64,000 bases of DNA from Erwinia sp. ErVv1 (GCF_900068895.1 NZ_CDPK01000003.1:200375-264374); one strand, 5' to 3'; shown: positions 27,519 through 41,883, numbered from the stretch's first letter. Notes: a model not told the origin generated them from the letters alone. Made by a program: numbers and translations.

Positions 27519-27559
27519 ATGGGCGCTGCGGCAGATGCGGCAGCACGACTGAATGCGTA

Positions 27560-28142
<583 letters not shown>

Positions 28143-28835
28143 TCAAAAAAGGGTCTGCTGCTGCCAGCAGCCTTCAGCAAGTGAACGATCGGACAATGCA
28201 TGAACAATTTGCAGGTAGTCGGCGCGGGGGATCTCCTCCGCGCCCAGCGAGGCGGTATGCGGATTCAACACCTGACAGTCAATCAGCTGGCCGCCCTGTT
28301 GTGCAAAATAGTGGCTGAAGACCAGCAGCGCGGTTTTCGACGCATTCTCACGCAGGCTGAACATTGACTCACCGCAAAAAATCTGACCCAGCGCCAGGCC
28401 GTACATGCCGCCAACCAACTCCCCGTCGAGCCAAACTTCCACCGACTGGGCGTGGCCCATCTCAAACAGACGTTGCCAGGCGCGCTTCACTTCCGGGGTG
28501 ATCCAGGTACCTTCTTCACGATCGGTGGCGCAGCCTTCGATCACCTCAGCAAAGCGCTGATTCAGCGTCACCCGATAGGGCGAACGCAGGTGGAAACGCT
28601 TCATACTGCGGCTGAGGTGAAACCGTCCGGGATAGAGTACCGCGCGCGGGTCGGGTGACCACCAGAGTATCGGATCGCCAGGTGAGAACCAGGGAAAAAT
28701 ACCGCGATGATAAGCGTTGAGCAGGCGAGGGGGACTGAGATCCCCGCCCATTGCCAGCAGGCCGTTGGGCTCACGGAGGGCCATTTCAGGAGGAGGGAAG
28801 TTAAGCGACTCCCTCGAAAGCTGGATCAGACGCAT
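28143..28835 (-). CDS. aat: Leucyl/phenylalanyl-tRNA-protein transferase
   Basis: N-degron enzyme that adds Leu or Phe to proteins with N-terminal Arg or Lys, creating ClpS/ClpAP substrates. 230 residues with the family motifs [34 protein letters not shown] and [18 protein letters not shown]. Its location two genes from clpS-clpA ties the degron-making and degron-reading steps together. It lies downstream of cydC by 30 bp and may be co-transcribed. Confidence 0.97.
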   Translation of the reverse strand: MRLIQLSRESLNFPPPEMALREPNGLLAMGGDLSPPRLLNAYHRGIFPWFSPGDPILWWSPDPRAVLYPGRFHLSRSMKRFHLRSPYRVTLNQRFAEVIEGCATDREEGTWITPEVKRAWQRLFEMGHAQSVEVWLDGELVGGMYGLALGQIFCGESMFSLRENASKTALLVFSHYFAQQGGQLIDCQVLNPHTASLGAEEIPRADYLQIVHALSDRSLAEGCWQQQTLF

Positions 28836-28865
28836 GATAAAATCTCTGTCGAACGAGAGGAGAAA

Positions 28866-30584
28866 CTATAGCGCAATCCGCTGGTGAAAATCCCAGTAGC
28901 GGCCGCGTTTTGAGATTAATTCGTGATGATTTCCCTGCTCAGCAATTTCACCGCTGTCCATAAGGCAAATTTTGTCGAAATGCTCCAGCCCCTGTAATCG
29001 GTGGGTGACCATGATCAGGGTTCTGTGTTGAGCTATCTGGCGCAGCAGCAGGAGAATATGCTGCTCTGTTTCCGCATCCAGTCCCTCGGTCGGCTCATCG
29101 AGCAGCATTAAGCCACCGCCGTGCAGCAGCGCACGGGCGATGGCCAGGCGACGAAGCTCCCCGCCAGAAAGCGCTCTTCCTCCTTCACCCAGCCACGCGT
29201 TTAGCCCCTGATCATCGTCGAGCAGGCCAGCCAGGCCAACCTGGCGAAGCGCATCGCAGAGCCGGGCATCGGTTGCCTCAGGTGCCGCCAGCAGAAGATT
29301 GCCGCGCAGCGTGTCGCTAAACAGGTGAACACGCTGTGTGACCACGCTAATGGCGCGGCGCAGGCTCTGCTCACTCCAGGCAGAAAGCGGCTGGTCATTG
29401 AGCAGGATAACGCCCTGCTGAGGATCCCAGGCACGGGTAAGCAGCTGAATCAGCGTCGACTTGCCACAGCCGGTACGGCCAAGCAGCGCGACATGCTCGC
29501 CTTTGGCGAGAGTCAGCGACAGGTTTTGCAGCGCCTGATGCCTGCCGTCGTAGCTGAAGCTGACGTTTTGCAGCTCAAGCTGTACATGTTCGCCAACGGA
29601 CGGGCCGGCAGAGGGGAACTGGACGGCCGGCCGCTGACTGACAATCTGGGTCACGCGGCGGGCAGAGGCCATTACCTGTCCCAGATGCTGGAACGCGCCG
29701 CCCACGGGCGCCAGCGCCTCGAATGCCGCCAGGGTGCAGAAGACAAACAGGGCGATGGGTGCGCCCGGCAGAGCGGACTCGCCGGCGGCCAGCCAGAATA
29801 TCAGCACCAGGGTGAAACCGGTTATCAGGGTGAGCAGGGCAAGGGAGAGCCCGGAAAGACTGGCCTGACGACGCTGTGCGCGTAGCCATGCCGCTTCGGT
29901 GGTATCCAGCCTGCTGCGATACGCGGCCTCGCCGCCATAAAGCGTCAGCTCTGCCTGCCCGTTGAGCCAGCTGGTGACCTCGGTGCGATAGCGGCTGCGC
30001 AGCTGGGTCAGCGCTTCTCCGGTGGGACGTCCGGCACGGTAAAACAGCGGCGGAAGCAGGATTAGCGTCAGCAGCATCAGGCCCCCCAGCGTCAGCGCCA
30101 GCCTCCCGTCCAGCCAGCTCAGCCCCCCCGTGACGGCGATGATAACAAAGAGTGCGCCAATAAGCGGGGAGATAACCCGCAGGTAAAGATGATCGAGGGT
30201 ATCGACATCTGCAACCAGGCGATTCAGTAAATCCCCCTGGCGGAACGGAGCCAGCCCGGCGGGTGAAAGGGGGATCAGCCTGCTAAAGGTATAAACCCGC
30301 AAATGCTCAAGCACTCTGAACGTGCCATCATGACTGACCAGCCGCTCAAAGTAGCGCGCGGCCGTGCGGATGATGGCCGCGCCGCGAACCCCCGCCGCAG
30401 GCAGCATATAGTTGAAGCTGTAAAGTCCGGCGCTGCCCGCCAGGTAGGAGGCGGCCAGGAACCATCCGGAGAGCGTCAGCAGGCCGACGCTGGCCAGCAG
30501 CGTAAGGATCGCCAGCACAATACCTAGCGACAGACGCCAGAAATGACGACGATAAAGCGCGAAAAAAGGGGCCAGGGTAGTCAT
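28866..30584 (-). CDS. cydC: Glutathione/cysteine ABC exporter subunit CydC
   Basis: Half-transporter of 572 residues: six-span type 1 exporter domain followed by an ABC ATPase (Walker A GRTGCGKST; signature LSGGELRR; Walker B LMLLDEPT). With CydD it exports cysteine and glutathione to the periplasm, needed for cytochrome bd assembly. It overlaps the cydD stop by 4 bp (ATGA). Confidence 0.96.
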   Translation of the reverse strand: MTTLAPFFALYRRHFWRLSLGIVLAILTLLASVGLLTLSGWFLAASYLAGSAGLYSFNYMLPAAGVRGAAIIRTAARYFERLVSHDGTFRVLEHLRVYTFSRLIPLSPAGLAPFRQGDLLNRLVADVDTLDHLYLRVISPLIGALFVIIAVTGGLSWLDGRLALTLGGLMLLTLILLPPLFYRAGRPTGEALTQLRSRYRTEVTSWLNGQAELTLYGGEAAYRSRLDTTEAAWLRAQRRQASLSGLSLALLTLITGFTLVLIFWLAAGESALPGAPIALFVFCTLAAFEALAPVGGAFQHLGQVMASARRVTQIVSQRPAVQFPSAGPSVGEHVQLELQNVSFSYDGRHQALQNLSLTLAKGEHVALLGRTGCGKSTLIQLLTRAWDPQQGVILLNDQPLSAWSEQSLRRAISVVTQRVHLFSDTLRGNLLLAAPEATDARLCDALRQVGLAGLLDDDQGLNAWLGEGGRALSGGELRRLAIARALLHGGGLMLLDEPTEGLDAETEQHILLLLRQIAQHRTLIMVTHRLQGLEHFDKICLMDSGEIAEQGNHHELISKRGRYWDFHQRIAL

Positions 30585-32350
30585 TGAGCGCGCTCCTGTC
30601 GGTGTGAAGCCAGTTCAGTGAAGGCACCCGGATACTGAACAAGCTGACCATGGGTGCCGCGCTGAATAATTTTCCCTTCGCGCATCAGCCAGATTTCATC
30701 CCAGCGATCCAGCTGTTCAAGCTGATGAGTGACCAGCAGCGTCGTCTGGTTGAATGACGCGTCGTGGAGCGCCTGATTGACCTGCTGTTCACTGTGGCTG
30801 TCCAGGCTGGCTCCCGGCTCATCCAGCAGCATCAGGCGGCAGGGTTTGTACAGCGCACGCGCGACGGCAATGCGCTGGGCCTGGCCTACAGAGAGATGCC
30901 GGGCGTGTTCACCGGTTTCGCTCTCCAGCCCGGCGGGCAGGTGCGGAAGAAACTCATCAACCCCGGCAAGGGCAGTAACCTTACGCAGGCGATCCGAATG
31001 GTCGCTGCCGTCCATAACAATATTTTCACGCAGCGTACGGGCAGGGAGATGAGGATTCTGTCCTACCCAGGCAAGCTGCTGCTGCCAGAAGCCCGGCTCG
31101 ATGTCGCGCAGCTCCACGCCGTTAATCAGCAGCGATCCCTGATAGGGTAAATGACCGAGAATAAGACCCAGCAGGGAGGTTTTCCCCGCTCCGCTCTGGC
31201 CAATTACGGCAACGCGCTGGCCTGCCGCAAGGGAGAAATTCAGCGGACCCGCCAGAACCTTACCGCTAATGCTGGTAATAACGACATTGCGCGCCTCAAG
31301 GGCGATGCCCGGTGAAGGGTCAATGCGCGTTTTCCCCTGCCGGGCCGGGAGGGTGTCCGCGTTGCTGAGGAAGGTTTCCAGCGCATCAGCCCCGCCTACC
31401 GCCTGTGCTTTCGCGTGGTAGAAGGTACCCATATCCCGCAGGGGCTGAAAGAACTCGGGTGCCAGTATCAGCGCCAGAAATCCGGCGAAGAGCGTAATAC
31501 CGGTGCCGTAGTGACCAAAATTAAGCTCGCCGAGGTAGGAAAAACCGAAATAAACCGCGACCACGGCGATTGAAAGCGAGGCGAAAAATTCCAGCACCGC
31601 CGAAGAGAGAAAGGCCAGGCGTAATACATCCATGGTGCGCCGGCGAAAATCGGCGGAGGCCTCACGGATCTGCGCGGTTTCGGCCGTTGCCCGATTAAAC
31701 AGGCGCAGCGTTTCCAGCCCGCGCAGGCGGTCGAGGAAGTGACCGCTCAGACGAGCCAGCGCGCTAAAGTTGCGCCGGTTTGCCTCTGCTGCGCCCAGGC
31801 CCACCAGCGCCATAAACAGAGGGATAAGTGGCGCGGTGGCCAGCAGGATCAGCGCGGCGGCCCAGTTAACCGGGAACAGGGCAATCAGAATCGTGAGTGG
31901 GATAAACACCGCCAGTAACATCTGCGGCTGATAGCGGGCGTAATAATCCTGCATATCCTCGATTTGTTCCAGCAGCAACGTCGCCCAACTGCCCGCGGGT
32001 TTTCCCTGAATACAGGCCGGGCCGAGCTGATGCAGCCTGTCCAGAATGGTACGACGAAGGCGTTGTCGAATGGCTTTGCCATACTCGAAGCCAACTTTTT
32101 CACGCCCCCAGGCCAGCAGGGCGCGCAGAAAGAAGCAGACCAACAACAGCATAAAGGGGCTGACCAGCGTGTCGCGTGGCTGGCCCGTCACGATCAGGGC
32201 CCGAAGCAGCGTAGCCAGCAGCCATGCCTGCCCGACCACCAGTACGGCGCTCAGCATGCCCAACAGCATGGAAAGGCGCAGCCAGCCTTTACCCTGTGCG
32301 CTCTGACTTCTTAGCCAGCGTAATAGATATTGTTGCCTTGTTTTGTTCAT
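30581..32350 (-). CDS. cydD: Glutathione/cysteine ABC exporter subunit CydD
   Basis: 589 residues (E. coli 588). It has an exporter membrane domain including GKPAGSWATLLLEQIEDM and FSYLGELNFGHYGTG segments shared with E. coli CydD, then an ABC ATPase (GQSGAGKTS; LSVGQAQRIAVARAL; LMLLDEP). The start is the ATG at 32350 (MNKTRQQYL) after CAGG; the 30 codons upstream in frame are leader. It is first gene of cydDC, downstream of trxB on the same strand with a terminator between. Confidence 0.96.
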   Translation of the reverse strand: MNKTRQQYLLRWLRSQSAQGKGWLRLSMLLGMLSAVLVVGQAWLLATLLRALIVTGQPRDTLVSPFMLLLVCFFLRALLAWGREKVGFEYGKAIRQRLRRTILDRLHQLGPACIQGKPAGSWATLLLEQIEDMQDYYARYQPQMLLAVFIPLTILIALFPVNWAAALILLATAPLIPLFMALVGLGAAEANRRNFSALARLSGHFLDRLRGLETLRLFNRATAETAQIREASADFRRRTMDVLRLAFLSSAVLEFFASLSIAVVAVYFGFSYLGELNFGHYGTGITLFAGFLALILAPEFFQPLRDMGTFYHAKAQAVGGADALETFLSNADTLPARQGKTRIDPSPGIALEARNVVITSISGKVLAGPLNFSLAAGQRVAVIGQSGAGKTSLLGLILGHLPYQGSLLINGVELRDIEPGFWQQQLAWVGQNPHLPARTLRENIVMDGSDHSDRLRKVTALAGVDEFLPHLPAGLESETGEHARHLSVGQAQRIAVARALYKPCRLMLLDEPGASLDSHSEQQVNQALHDASFNQTTLLVTHQLEQLDRWDEIWLMREGKIIQRGTHGQLVQYPGAFTELASHRQERAQ

Positions 32351-32438
32351 GACCTGCCGGTGCGACGGGAGGAGGGCAGAGCTGCACTCCATATCCCGGT
32401 AATAAACGGGGGGAATTTCCTGGGATTTTACCGTGCAC

Positions 32439-32470
32439 AAAAAGAAAAGGCGACCTGCAAAGGTCGCCTT
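32439..32470 (-). terminator. Terminator after trxB
   Basis: An AAGGCGACC/GGTCGCCTT stem is followed on the minus strand by TTCTTTTTG. Confidence 0.85.
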
Positions 32471-32499
32471 CCGGAAAATTGAAGCAGTGTTTTAACAAC

Positions 32500-33989
<1,490 letters not shown>

Positions 33990-34484
33990 ATGGTAGACAA
34001 TAAAAAACGACCGGGTAAAGACCTCGACAGAATCGACCGCAACATTTTAAATGAACTGCAGAAAGATGGCCGAATTTCAAACGTCGAGTTGTCTAAACGC
34101 GTGGGGCTATCGCCGACGCCATGCCTTGAGCGTGTTCGTCGTCTGGAAAGGCAGGGATTTATTCTGGGCTACACCGCTCAGCTCAATCCTCACTACCTCG
34201 ATGCCTCGCTACTGGTATTTGTTGAGATTACTCTGAATCGTGGCGCGCCTGACGTATTCGAACAATTTAACGCCGCCGTGCAAAAACTTGAGGAAACTCA
34301 AGAGTGTCATCTTGTTTCCGGCGATTTCGACTATCTGTTGAAAACGCGTGTGCCCGACATGTCAGCCTACCGTAAATTGCTGGGTGAAACCCTGCTACGC
34401 CTGCCGGGCGTGAACGATACGCGGACCTACGTGGTGATGGAAGAAGTGAAACAAAGTAACCGCCTGGTCATTAAGACGCGGTAA
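33990..34484 (+). CDS. lrp: Leucine-responsive regulatory protein
   Basis: Global regulator of amino-acid metabolism, pili and serine pathways. 164 residues, nearly identical to E. coli Lrp: N-terminal HTH (LDRIDRNILNELQKDGRIS) and C-terminal RAM ligand domain. The start is the ATG at 33990 (MVDNKKRPGKDL), preceded by AGAGAG. Several candidate Lrp-regulated genes (serC, sdaC) lie in the same window. Confidence 0.98.
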   Translation: MVDNKKRPGKDLDRIDRNILNELQKDGRISNVELSKRVGLSPTPCLERVRRLERQGFILGYTAQLNPHYLDASLLVFVEITLNRGAPDVFEQFNAAVQKLEETQECHLVSGDFDYLLKTRVPDMSAYRKLLGETLLRLPGVNDTRTYVVMEEVKQSNRLVIKTR

Positions 34485-34524
34485 CACAGGGCAGGTGCAA
34501 ATTCTGTCGGATTTGGGTACACTC

Positions 34525-34540
34525 CTGTGAATTCATACAG
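34525..34540. promoter_or_regulatory. LexA box of ftsK
   Basis: CTGT-GAATTCAT-ACAG fits the CTG-N10-CAG SOS box with the full CTGT/ACAG half-sites. A TACACT -10-like hexamer ends 1 bp upstream, so LexA would block the start of transcription. E. coli ftsK (dinH) is SOS-regulated from the same position. Confidence 0.8.
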
Positions 34541-34546
34541 GTTCAG

Positions 34547-34570
34547 CGTCGGGCTTGCCCGGCGTTTTTT
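34547..34570 (+). terminator. Intrinsic terminator between lrp and ftsK
   Basis: CGTCGGGC/GCCCGGCG (8 pairs including one G-T) is followed directly by six T's. It ends lrp transcripts, but it also lies downstream of the LexA-controlled promoter and 34 bp before the ftsK start. Confidence 0.85.
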
Positions 34571-34603
34571 CCTTCATAGTTTACGGGCACCTGGAGAGAA
34601 CTC

Positions 34604-37600
34604 TTGAGCCAGGAATACACAGAAGATAAAGAAGTTTCCCTGCAACCTCTGAGCAGCGGGCGTCGCCTGCTGGAAGCGTTGCTGATTATTGTCGCTCTTT
34701 TCGCCATCTACCTGATGGTTGCGCTGGTGAGCTTCAATCCCTCCGATCCCAGCTGGTCACAGACTGCCTGGCATGAACCTATCCATAACCTGGGCGGCGG
34801 TATTGGCGCATGGCTTGCGGATACGTTGTTCTTTATTTTCGGCGTAATGGCCTACGCCATCCCGCCGGTGATACTGGGCCTGTGCTGGATAACCTTTAGT
34901 CAGCGCCACTCTCAGGACTATATTGACTATTTTGCGGTCGGCCTGCGCTTGATTGGCGTGCTGGCGCTGGTAATCACTACCTGTGGCCTGGCAGCGCTTA
35001 ACGCGGATGATATCTGGTACTTTGCCTCCGGTGGGGTCATTGGCAGCCTGATTGTCAATGCAATGGCACCCTGGTTCAACGGCGCTACCGGCACACTAAC
35101 GCTGCTCTGCATCTGGGCCGCTGGGTTAACGCTCTATACCGGATGGTCATGGCTCACTATCGCCGAGAAAATTGGCGGCGCGGTGATGGGCGTGCTGACC
35201 TTCGCCAGCAATCGTTCACGTGACGATCGCCGCTGGCATGAAGACGACTACGAAGACGAAGACGCGGAGGAAGCGTCATCTGTCGCTGCCCACTCACCAG
35301 CCGATCGACATGACGACGTGCTGCTGGGTTCCGCTGCCCGCCAGCCATCCGGTCATAATGATGACGACGTGCTGCTGGGTTCCGCTGCCCGTCAGCCGTC
35401 CGGACATAATGATGACGACGTGCTGCTGGCTTCTGCTGCCCGTCAGCCGTCCGGGCATAATGACGACGACGTGCTGCTGGGTTCCGCTGCCCGTCAGCCG
35501 TCAGGGCATAATGACGACGACGCGCTGCTGGCTTCTGCTGCCCGTCAGACATCCGTGCGAAATGATAACAATGCGCAGCTGGCTTCGACCGCCGCAGTAG
35601 CAACCGGTGCAGTAGCTGCTGCTGGGTCTACAGGTGCCGCGACCTTTGCACCTGTAAGAGAGGGCGCGTCCGTATACGACACTGGCCCCGCCTCTGCTGC
35701 ACAGGCAGAACCAGATCCAGAACTTTATCGCTTCGAGGTCCCGGCCGATACCCCAGCACCTTCAAGACCGGTAATGGATGAAGACGATGGGCCGCAGATG
35801 GGTAACTGGCGTGAGGCTTCCTCTTCTTCACCCTTTGAGTTCACGGCCTCACCTGCCGTCCAGCCTGCTGATATCGCAGCTGGCCCGGCGGCGAATAATG
35901 CTGCGCCGCTGGCTACAACGGCAGCCTCGGCGGCAGCATTTATGCCCGGCTTTAGTGCCACCAGCGAGGGTCGCAATCCGCAGGTGAAGCAGGGGATCGG
36001 ACCTTCGCTGCCCCGGCCAAACCCGGTTAAGCTGCCCACGCGGCGTGAACTGGCTTCCTATGGCATCAAACTGCCTTCTCAGCGTATTGCCGAGGAGAAA
36101 GCGAGAGAAGAGGAGCTGCGACAGCAGCAGGATGGGTCCGACTTACCGTTTGCCGCGCCTCAGAGTGAAGAGGCGATACAGGAAGAAGCGCACCTGCGCG
36201 AAGCCTTTATGGCGCAGCAGCAGGTTCGTTATGGCGAAGAGTTGACCGGGGAGGATGAAGAGTCACAGCAGCAGGCCGCGCTGGCACGTCAGTTCAGTGA
36301 GCAGCAACAGCAGCGTTACGGTGAGGCTGCGGAACATCCGCAGTCGACCGCTAAGCTGAATACTGCTGGTGCCTTTGATTTCTCTCCGCTTGACGATCTG
36401 GTGGATGATGGCCCACGCGAGCCCCTGTTCACGCTCTCAGCCATGCCGGAGTCAGAGCAGGAACAGCCGGCGGAACAGCCCCAGTGGCAGCAGCACAGTC
36501 AGCAGCCCGCTCAGCAAACCTCGGTTCCCTCGTGGCAGACTTCAGCCCCACAGGCTGAACCCGCTGCGCCACAGGCTGAACCTGCTGCGCCACAGCCGGA
36601 GCCCGTGGCGAAAGCGCCTGACAGCCTGTTCCATCCATTTTTGGTTCGCCATGAACAGCCGCTGGAGAAACCTACCACGCCGCTGCCGACGCTGGATCTG
36701 CTTTCGGCTCCGCCCGTTGAGGCAGAGCCGGTTGATATGTTCGCTCTCGAGCAAACGGCACGGCTGGTTGAGGCACGTCTTGCCGACTATCGCGTCAAGG
36801 CGGAAGTGGTGGGTATCTCTCCAGGCCCGGTCATTACCCGTTTCGAACTGGATCTGGCGCCGGGCGTTAAAGCGGCACGTATCTCTAACCTCTCCCGTGA
36901 CCTTGCGCGCTCGCTCTCTGCCGTTGCGGTACGCGTGGTTGAGGTGATACCGGGTAAACCTTATGTCGGCCTGGAGCTTCCTAATAAGCATCGGCAGACG
37001 GTTTACATGCGTGAGGTGCTGGAGTGCGCTAAGTTCCGCGATAACCCTTCGCCGCTGGCGGTGGTGCTCGGTAAAGATATCGCCGGACAGCCGGTCGTCG
37101 CCGATCTGGCAAAAATGCCGCATCTGCTGGTCGCGGGTACCACCGGATCGGGTAAATCGGTTGGCGTTAACGCCATGATCATCAGCATGCTGTATAAAGC
37201 CACGCCGGAAGAAGTGCGCTTTATTATGATCGATCCGAAAATGCTGGAACTGTCGGTCTATGAAGGTATTCCTCATCTGCTGACCGAAGTGGTTACCGAT
37301 ATGAAGGATGCGGCTAATGCGCTGCGCTGGAGCGTTGGCGAGATGGAACGCCGCTATAAGCTCATGTCAGCGCTGGGCGTACGTAACCTGGCCGGGTATA
37401 ACGAGAAAATCGAGCAGGCAGAAGCGATGGGCCGACCGATTCCCGATCCGTTCTGGAAGCCGGGAGACAGCATGGATATGACGCCGCCGGTGCTGGAAAA
37501 ACTGCCCTACATCGTCGTGCTGGTCGATGAATTTGCCGATCTGATGATGGCGGTGGGTAAGAAAGTTGAAGAGCTGATTGCCCGTCTCGCCCAGAAAGCC

Positions 37601-38158
37601 CGTGCGGCAGGTATCCACCTGGTCCTTGCCACGCAGCGTCCGTCGGTTGATGTGATTACCGGCCTGATTAAAGCTAACATTCCGACCCGTATCGCCTTTA
37701 CCGTCTCCAGCAAGATTGATTCGCGCACGATCCTCGATCAGGCGGGCGCGGAATCCCTGCTGGGTATGGGGGATATGCTCTATATGCCGCCGAACTCATC
37801 AATGCCGGTGCGCGTTCACGGCGCTTTCGTCCGCGATCAGGAAGTGCATGCGGTGGTGCAGGACTGGAAGGCGCGCGGTCGTCCTCAGTACATTGAAAGC
37901 ATTACCGCCGGTGAGGAGAGTGAAAGTGGTGGTCTGGGTCTGGACGGTGAGGAGGAGCTGGATCCGCTGTTCGATCAGGCGGTGCTGTTCGTGGTTGAAA
38001 AACGCCGGGCCTCTATTTCAGGCGTCCAGCGTCAGTTCCGCATTGGCTATAACCGTGCTGCACGGATCATTGAACAGATGGAGGCACAGGGCATTGTTTC
38101 TTCTCCGGGCCATAACGGCAACCGCGAGGTGCTCTCCCCGCCGCCTCATGAAATGTAG
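34604..38158 (+). CDS. ftsK: DNA translocase FtsK
   Basis: Divisome protein coupling septation to chromosome segregation and XerCD-dif dimer resolution. 1184 residues: four N-terminal spans (about 20-190), a long acidic and Gln/Pro/Ala-rich linker, then the alpha-beta motor with Walker A GTTGSGKS (845-852) and Walker [13 protein letters not shown], and the C-terminal gamma winged helix ([19 protein letters not shown]) that reads KOPS and activates XerD. The start is TTG with GGAG seven bases before. It is about 145 residues shorter than E. coli FtsK, all in the linker, which here carries five copies of a 17-residue repeat. Confidence 0.97.
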   Translation: MSQEYTEDKEVSLQPLSSGRRLLEALLIIVALFAIYLMVALVSFNPSDPSWSQTAWHEPIHNLGGGIGAWLADTLFFIFGVMAYAIPPVILGLCWITFSQRHSQDYIDYFAVGLRLIGVLALVITTCGLAALNADDIWYFASGGVIGSLIVNAMAPWFNGATGTLTLLCIWAAGLTLYTGWSWLTIAEKIGGAVMGVLTFASNRSRDDRRWHEDDYEDEDAEEASSVAAHSPADRHDDVLLGSAARQPSGHNDDDVLLGSAARQPSGHNDDDVLLASAARQPSGHNDDDVLLGSAARQPSGHNDDDALLASAARQTSVRNDNNAQLASTAAVATGAVAAAGSTGAATFAPVREGASVYDTGPASAAQAEPDPELYRFEVPADTPAPSRPVMDEDDGPQMGNWREASSSSPFEFTASPAVQPADIAAGPAANNAAPLATTAASAAAFMPGFSATSEGRNPQVKQGIGPSLPRPNPVKLPTRRELASYGIKLPSQRIAEEKAREEELRQQQDGSDLPFAAPQSEEAIQEEAHLREAFMAQQQVRYGEELTGEDEESQQQAALARQFSEQQQQRYGEAAEHPQSTAKLNTAGAFDFSPLDDLVDDGPREPLFTLSAMPESEQEQPAEQPQWQQHSQQPAQQTSVPSWQTSAPQAEPAAPQAEPAAPQPEPVAKAPDSLFHPFLVRHEQPLEKPTTPLPTLDLLSAPPVEAEPVDMFALEQTARLVEARLADYRVKAEVVGISPGPVITRFELDLAPGVKAARISNLSRDLARSLSAVAVRVVEVIPGKPYVGLELPNKHRQTVYMREVLECAKFRDNPSPLAVVLGKDIAGQPVVADLAKMPHLLVAGTTGSGKSVGVNAMIISMLYKATPEEVRFIMIDPKMLELSVYEGIPHLLTEVVTDMKDAANALRWSVGEMERRYKLMSALGVRNLAGYNEKIEQAEAMGRPIPDPFWKPGDSMDMTPPVLEKLPYIVVLVDEFADLMMAVGKKVEELIARLAQKARAAGIHLVLATQRPSVDVITGLIKANIPTRIAFTVSSKIDSRTILDQAGAESLLGMGDMLYMPPNSSMPVRVHGAFVRDQEVHAVVQDWKARGRPQYIESITAGEESESGGLGLDGEEELDPLFDQAVLFVVEKRRASISGVQRQFRIGYNRAARIIEQMEAQGIVSSPGHNGNREVLSPPPHEM
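35312..35566 (+). repeat. 51-bp (17-residue) repeat, five copies, in the FtsK linker
   Basis: Codons 237-321 encode five head-to-tail units of the form [17 protein letters not shown], alternating Gly and Ala at the sixth place, with the fifth unit drifted and a decayed sixth (NNAQLAS). DNA identity between units is high, pointing to recent expansion. Confidence 0.95.
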
Positions 38159-38355
38159 TCGTCGTTTTTAACCTTTTTGCCGCTACAGACGGGCCAGGAA
38201 AACCTGGCCCGTTGAGTTTCCTGCAGACGCCCCCATAACACTATTATTGCCAACGACCAGAATAATCTCCTGTTGTAATCCTCCGGCCCTGGCTACAGTT
38301 ATCCACGAATGCTTCCCCGCTTATGGGATAAAAAAGTTTTAATAAGGATGCCGTA

Positions 38356-38967
38356 ATGAAAAAACTGATGATTTCCTGCTGTGTGATGGCTGCTTTTGCA
38401 TCGGCCAGCGTATTCGCCGATGCTTCTTCTGACCTGCAGCAGCGTCTGGATAAGGTCAAAAGCTTTCACGCCAGTTTCACCCAAAAAGTGACCGATGGCA
38501 GCGGCCAGTCGGTGCAGGACGGCGAAGGTGAACTGTGGGTCAAGCGGCCAGATCTGTTTAACTGGCATATGACGGCACCGGACGAAAGCACCCTGATTTC
38601 TGACGGTAAAACCCTGTGGTTTTACAATCCGTTCGTGGAGCAGGTAAGTGCATCCTGGCTGAAAGATGCCACCAGCAACACGCCCTTTATGCTGATTGCG
38701 CGTAACCAGGGCAGTGACTGGAAGCAGTACAATATTAAGCAGCTGGGTGACAACTTTGAGCTGACGCCAAAATCTGCTGATGGCAATCTGAAACAGTTCA
38801 CCATCAACGTCTCCACCAACGGTACAATCAATCAGTTCAGCGCGGTGGAGCAGGACGGTCAGCGCAGTAGCTACGCGCTTAAGAGCCAGCAAAATGGCGC
38901 AATCGCTGCCGATAAATTCCGTTTTACGCCGCCGAAAGGCGTAACGCTGGACGACCAGCGTAAGTGA
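38356..38967 (+). CDS. lolA: Outer-membrane lipoprotein carrier LolA
   Basis: Periplasmic chaperone carrying lipoproteins from LolCDE to LolB. 203 residues: signal peptide cleaved at VFA-DA (about 21) and a LolA fold with the RPDLFNWHM segment, whose Arg/Phe/Trp line the hydrophobic cavity. It is followed 7 bp later by rarA. Confidence 0.97.
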   Translation: MKKLMISCCVMAAFASASVFADASSDLQQRLDKVKSFHASFTQKVTDGSGQSVQDGEGELWVKRPDLFNWHMTAPDESTLISDGKTLWFYNPFVEQVSASWLKDATSNTPFMLIARNQGSDWKQYNIKQLGDNFELTPKSADGNLKQFTINVSTNGTINQFSAVEQDGQRSSYALKSQQNGAIAADKFRFTPPKGVTLDDQRK

Positions 38968-38974
38968 GGTCAGC

Positions 38975-40318
38975 GTGAGCACTCTGTCTCTGGATTTCTC
39001 CCATAATGAATTTCAGCCTCTGGCCGCCCGTATGCGGCCACGTACGCTGGCTGAATATATCGGCCAGCAACATCTGCTGGCGACGGATAAGCCGCTTCCC
39101 CGCGCCATAGAGGCGGGTCATCTGCATTCAATGATCCTGTGGGGGCCACCAGGTACGGGTAAGACGACGTTAGCCGAGATTATTGGCCATTATGGTCAGG
39201 CCGATGTCGAGCGCATCTCTGCGGTGACGTCCGGGGTCAAAGATATCCGCGAGGCCATTGAACGGGCCAGGCAGAACCGTAATGCCGGGCGACGTACGAT
39301 CCTGTTTGTTGATGAGGTCCATCGCTTCAATAAGAGCCAGCAGGATGCCTTCCTGCCGCATATTGAAGACGGCACCATTACCTTTATCGGCGCCACCACC
39401 GAAAACCCCTCGTTCGAGCTGAATTCAGCGCTCCTGTCCCGTGCCAGAGTGTATCTGCTGAAATCACTCACCGATGAGGATATCGAAACGGTGCTGACGC
39501 AGGCGATGAACGACAGCGAACGCGGCTACGGCGCGGAAAATATTGAACTGCCGGAGGCAACGCGGCGCATGATTGCCGCGCTGGTGAGCGGCGATGCACG
39601 CCGTGCTCTCAATACGCTGGAGATGATGGCCGATATGGCCGAAGTCAACGCTCAGGGCAAGCGTGAACTGACGCCAAAGCTTCTGAATGAGGTCAGTGGT
39701 GAACGCAGCGCCAGATTCGATAACAAGGGCGATCGCTACTACGACCTTATCTCGGCGCTGCACAAATCGATTCGCGGTTCCGCCCCCGATGCGGCGCTTT
39801 ACTGGTACGCCAGGATCATCACCGCCGGTGGCGATCCGCTGTACGTAGCCCGTCGATTGCTGGCTATTGCGTCGGAAGATGTCGGCAACGCCGATCCGCG
39901 CGGCATGCAGGTTGCGATTTCGGCATGGGACTGTTTTACCCGCGTCGGCCCGGCAGAAGGCGAAAGGGCGATCGCGCAGGCGATCGTCTACCTGGCCTGC
40001 GCGCCAAAGAGTAATGCCGTCTACACCGCATTCAAGTCAGCGATGCGCGATGCGCGGGAAAATCCTGATTATGATGTGCCGGAACATCTGCGTAACGCCC
40101 CCACCCGACTAATGAAAGAGATGGGGCTGGGCGCGGAGTATCGCTATGCGCATGATGAACCCCATGCTTATGCGGCCGGAGAGGACTATTTTCCGGAGAA
40201 AATGGCCCATACTCGCTATTATCAGCCGACCTCTCGCGGTCTTGAAGGTAAAATTGGTGAAAAGCTCACCTGGCTTGCTGAGCAGGATCAAAATAGCCCG
40301 ACAAAACGCTATCGTTGA
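38975..40318 (+). CDS. rarA: Replication-associated recombination protein A
   Basis: AAA+ ATPase of 447 residues related to clamp loaders; acts at stalled forks with SSB. Walker [10 protein letters not shown] (about 57-65), Walker [11 protein letters not shown], sensor 1 GATTENPSF and the C-terminal tetramerisation domain are present. The start is GTG at 38975 with GAGGTC upstream. Probably co-transcribed with lolA. Confidence 0.97.
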   Translation: MSTLSLDFSHNEFQPLAARMRPRTLAEYIGQQHLLATDKPLPRAIEAGHLHSMILWGPPGTGKTTLAEIIGHYGQADVERISAVTSGVKDIREAIERARQNRNAGRRTILFVDEVHRFNKSQQDAFLPHIEDGTITFIGATTENPSFELNSALLSRARVYLLKSLTDEDIETVLTQAMNDSERGYGAENIELPEATRRMIAALVSGDARRALNTLEMMADMAEVNAQGKRELTPKLLNEVSGERSARFDNKGDRYYDLISALHKSIRGSAPDAALYWYARIITAGGDPLYVARRLLAIASEDVGNADPRGMQVAISAWDCFTRVGPAEGERAIAQAIVYLACAPKSNAVYTAFKSAMRDARENPDYDVPEHLRNAPTRLMKEMGLGAEYRYAHDEPHAYAAGEDYFPEKMAHTRYYQPTSRGLEGKIGEKLTWLAEQDQNSPTKRYR

Positions 40319-40365
40319 CAGTGGCGTTGCGGTAAGGTTAGCAAGGAATTCAACGCATTCGCTGA

Positions 40366-41709
<1,344 letters not shown>

Positions 41710-41726
41710 CAGGATTAGCCTTGTTT

Positions 41727-41762
41727 AAAAGCCCGCTGGCAGCGATGCCCGCGGGCTTTTTT
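41727..41762 (+). terminator. Terminator after serS
   Basis: AAAAGCCCGC/GCGGGCTTTT stem with a 14-nt loop and a T run. Confidence 0.88.
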
Positions 41763-41816
41763 ATTGGCGGTTTGAGGCGTCCGCTGGCAAATCGTGCTGA
41801 GCGTGATTTAAGCCCA

Positions 41817-41844
41817 TTGACATTAATTATGCCGGTGGCATTAT
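41817..41844 (+). promoter_or_regulatory. Candidate sigma-70 promoter of ycaD
   Basis: Consensus TTGACA, a 16-bp spacer, then CATTAT (4 of 6), starting 67 bp upstream of the ycaD ATG. Confidence 0.45.
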
Positions 41845-41883
41845 GCGCGCAAAATCTCCCATATTTCTGGTTATTAACTGACA

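Noticed and set aside
36542..37276. 244-codon open frame antisense to ftsK
   Set aside because: Shadow of the highly conserved FtsK motor region; His/Arg-rich composition is typical of antisense frames.
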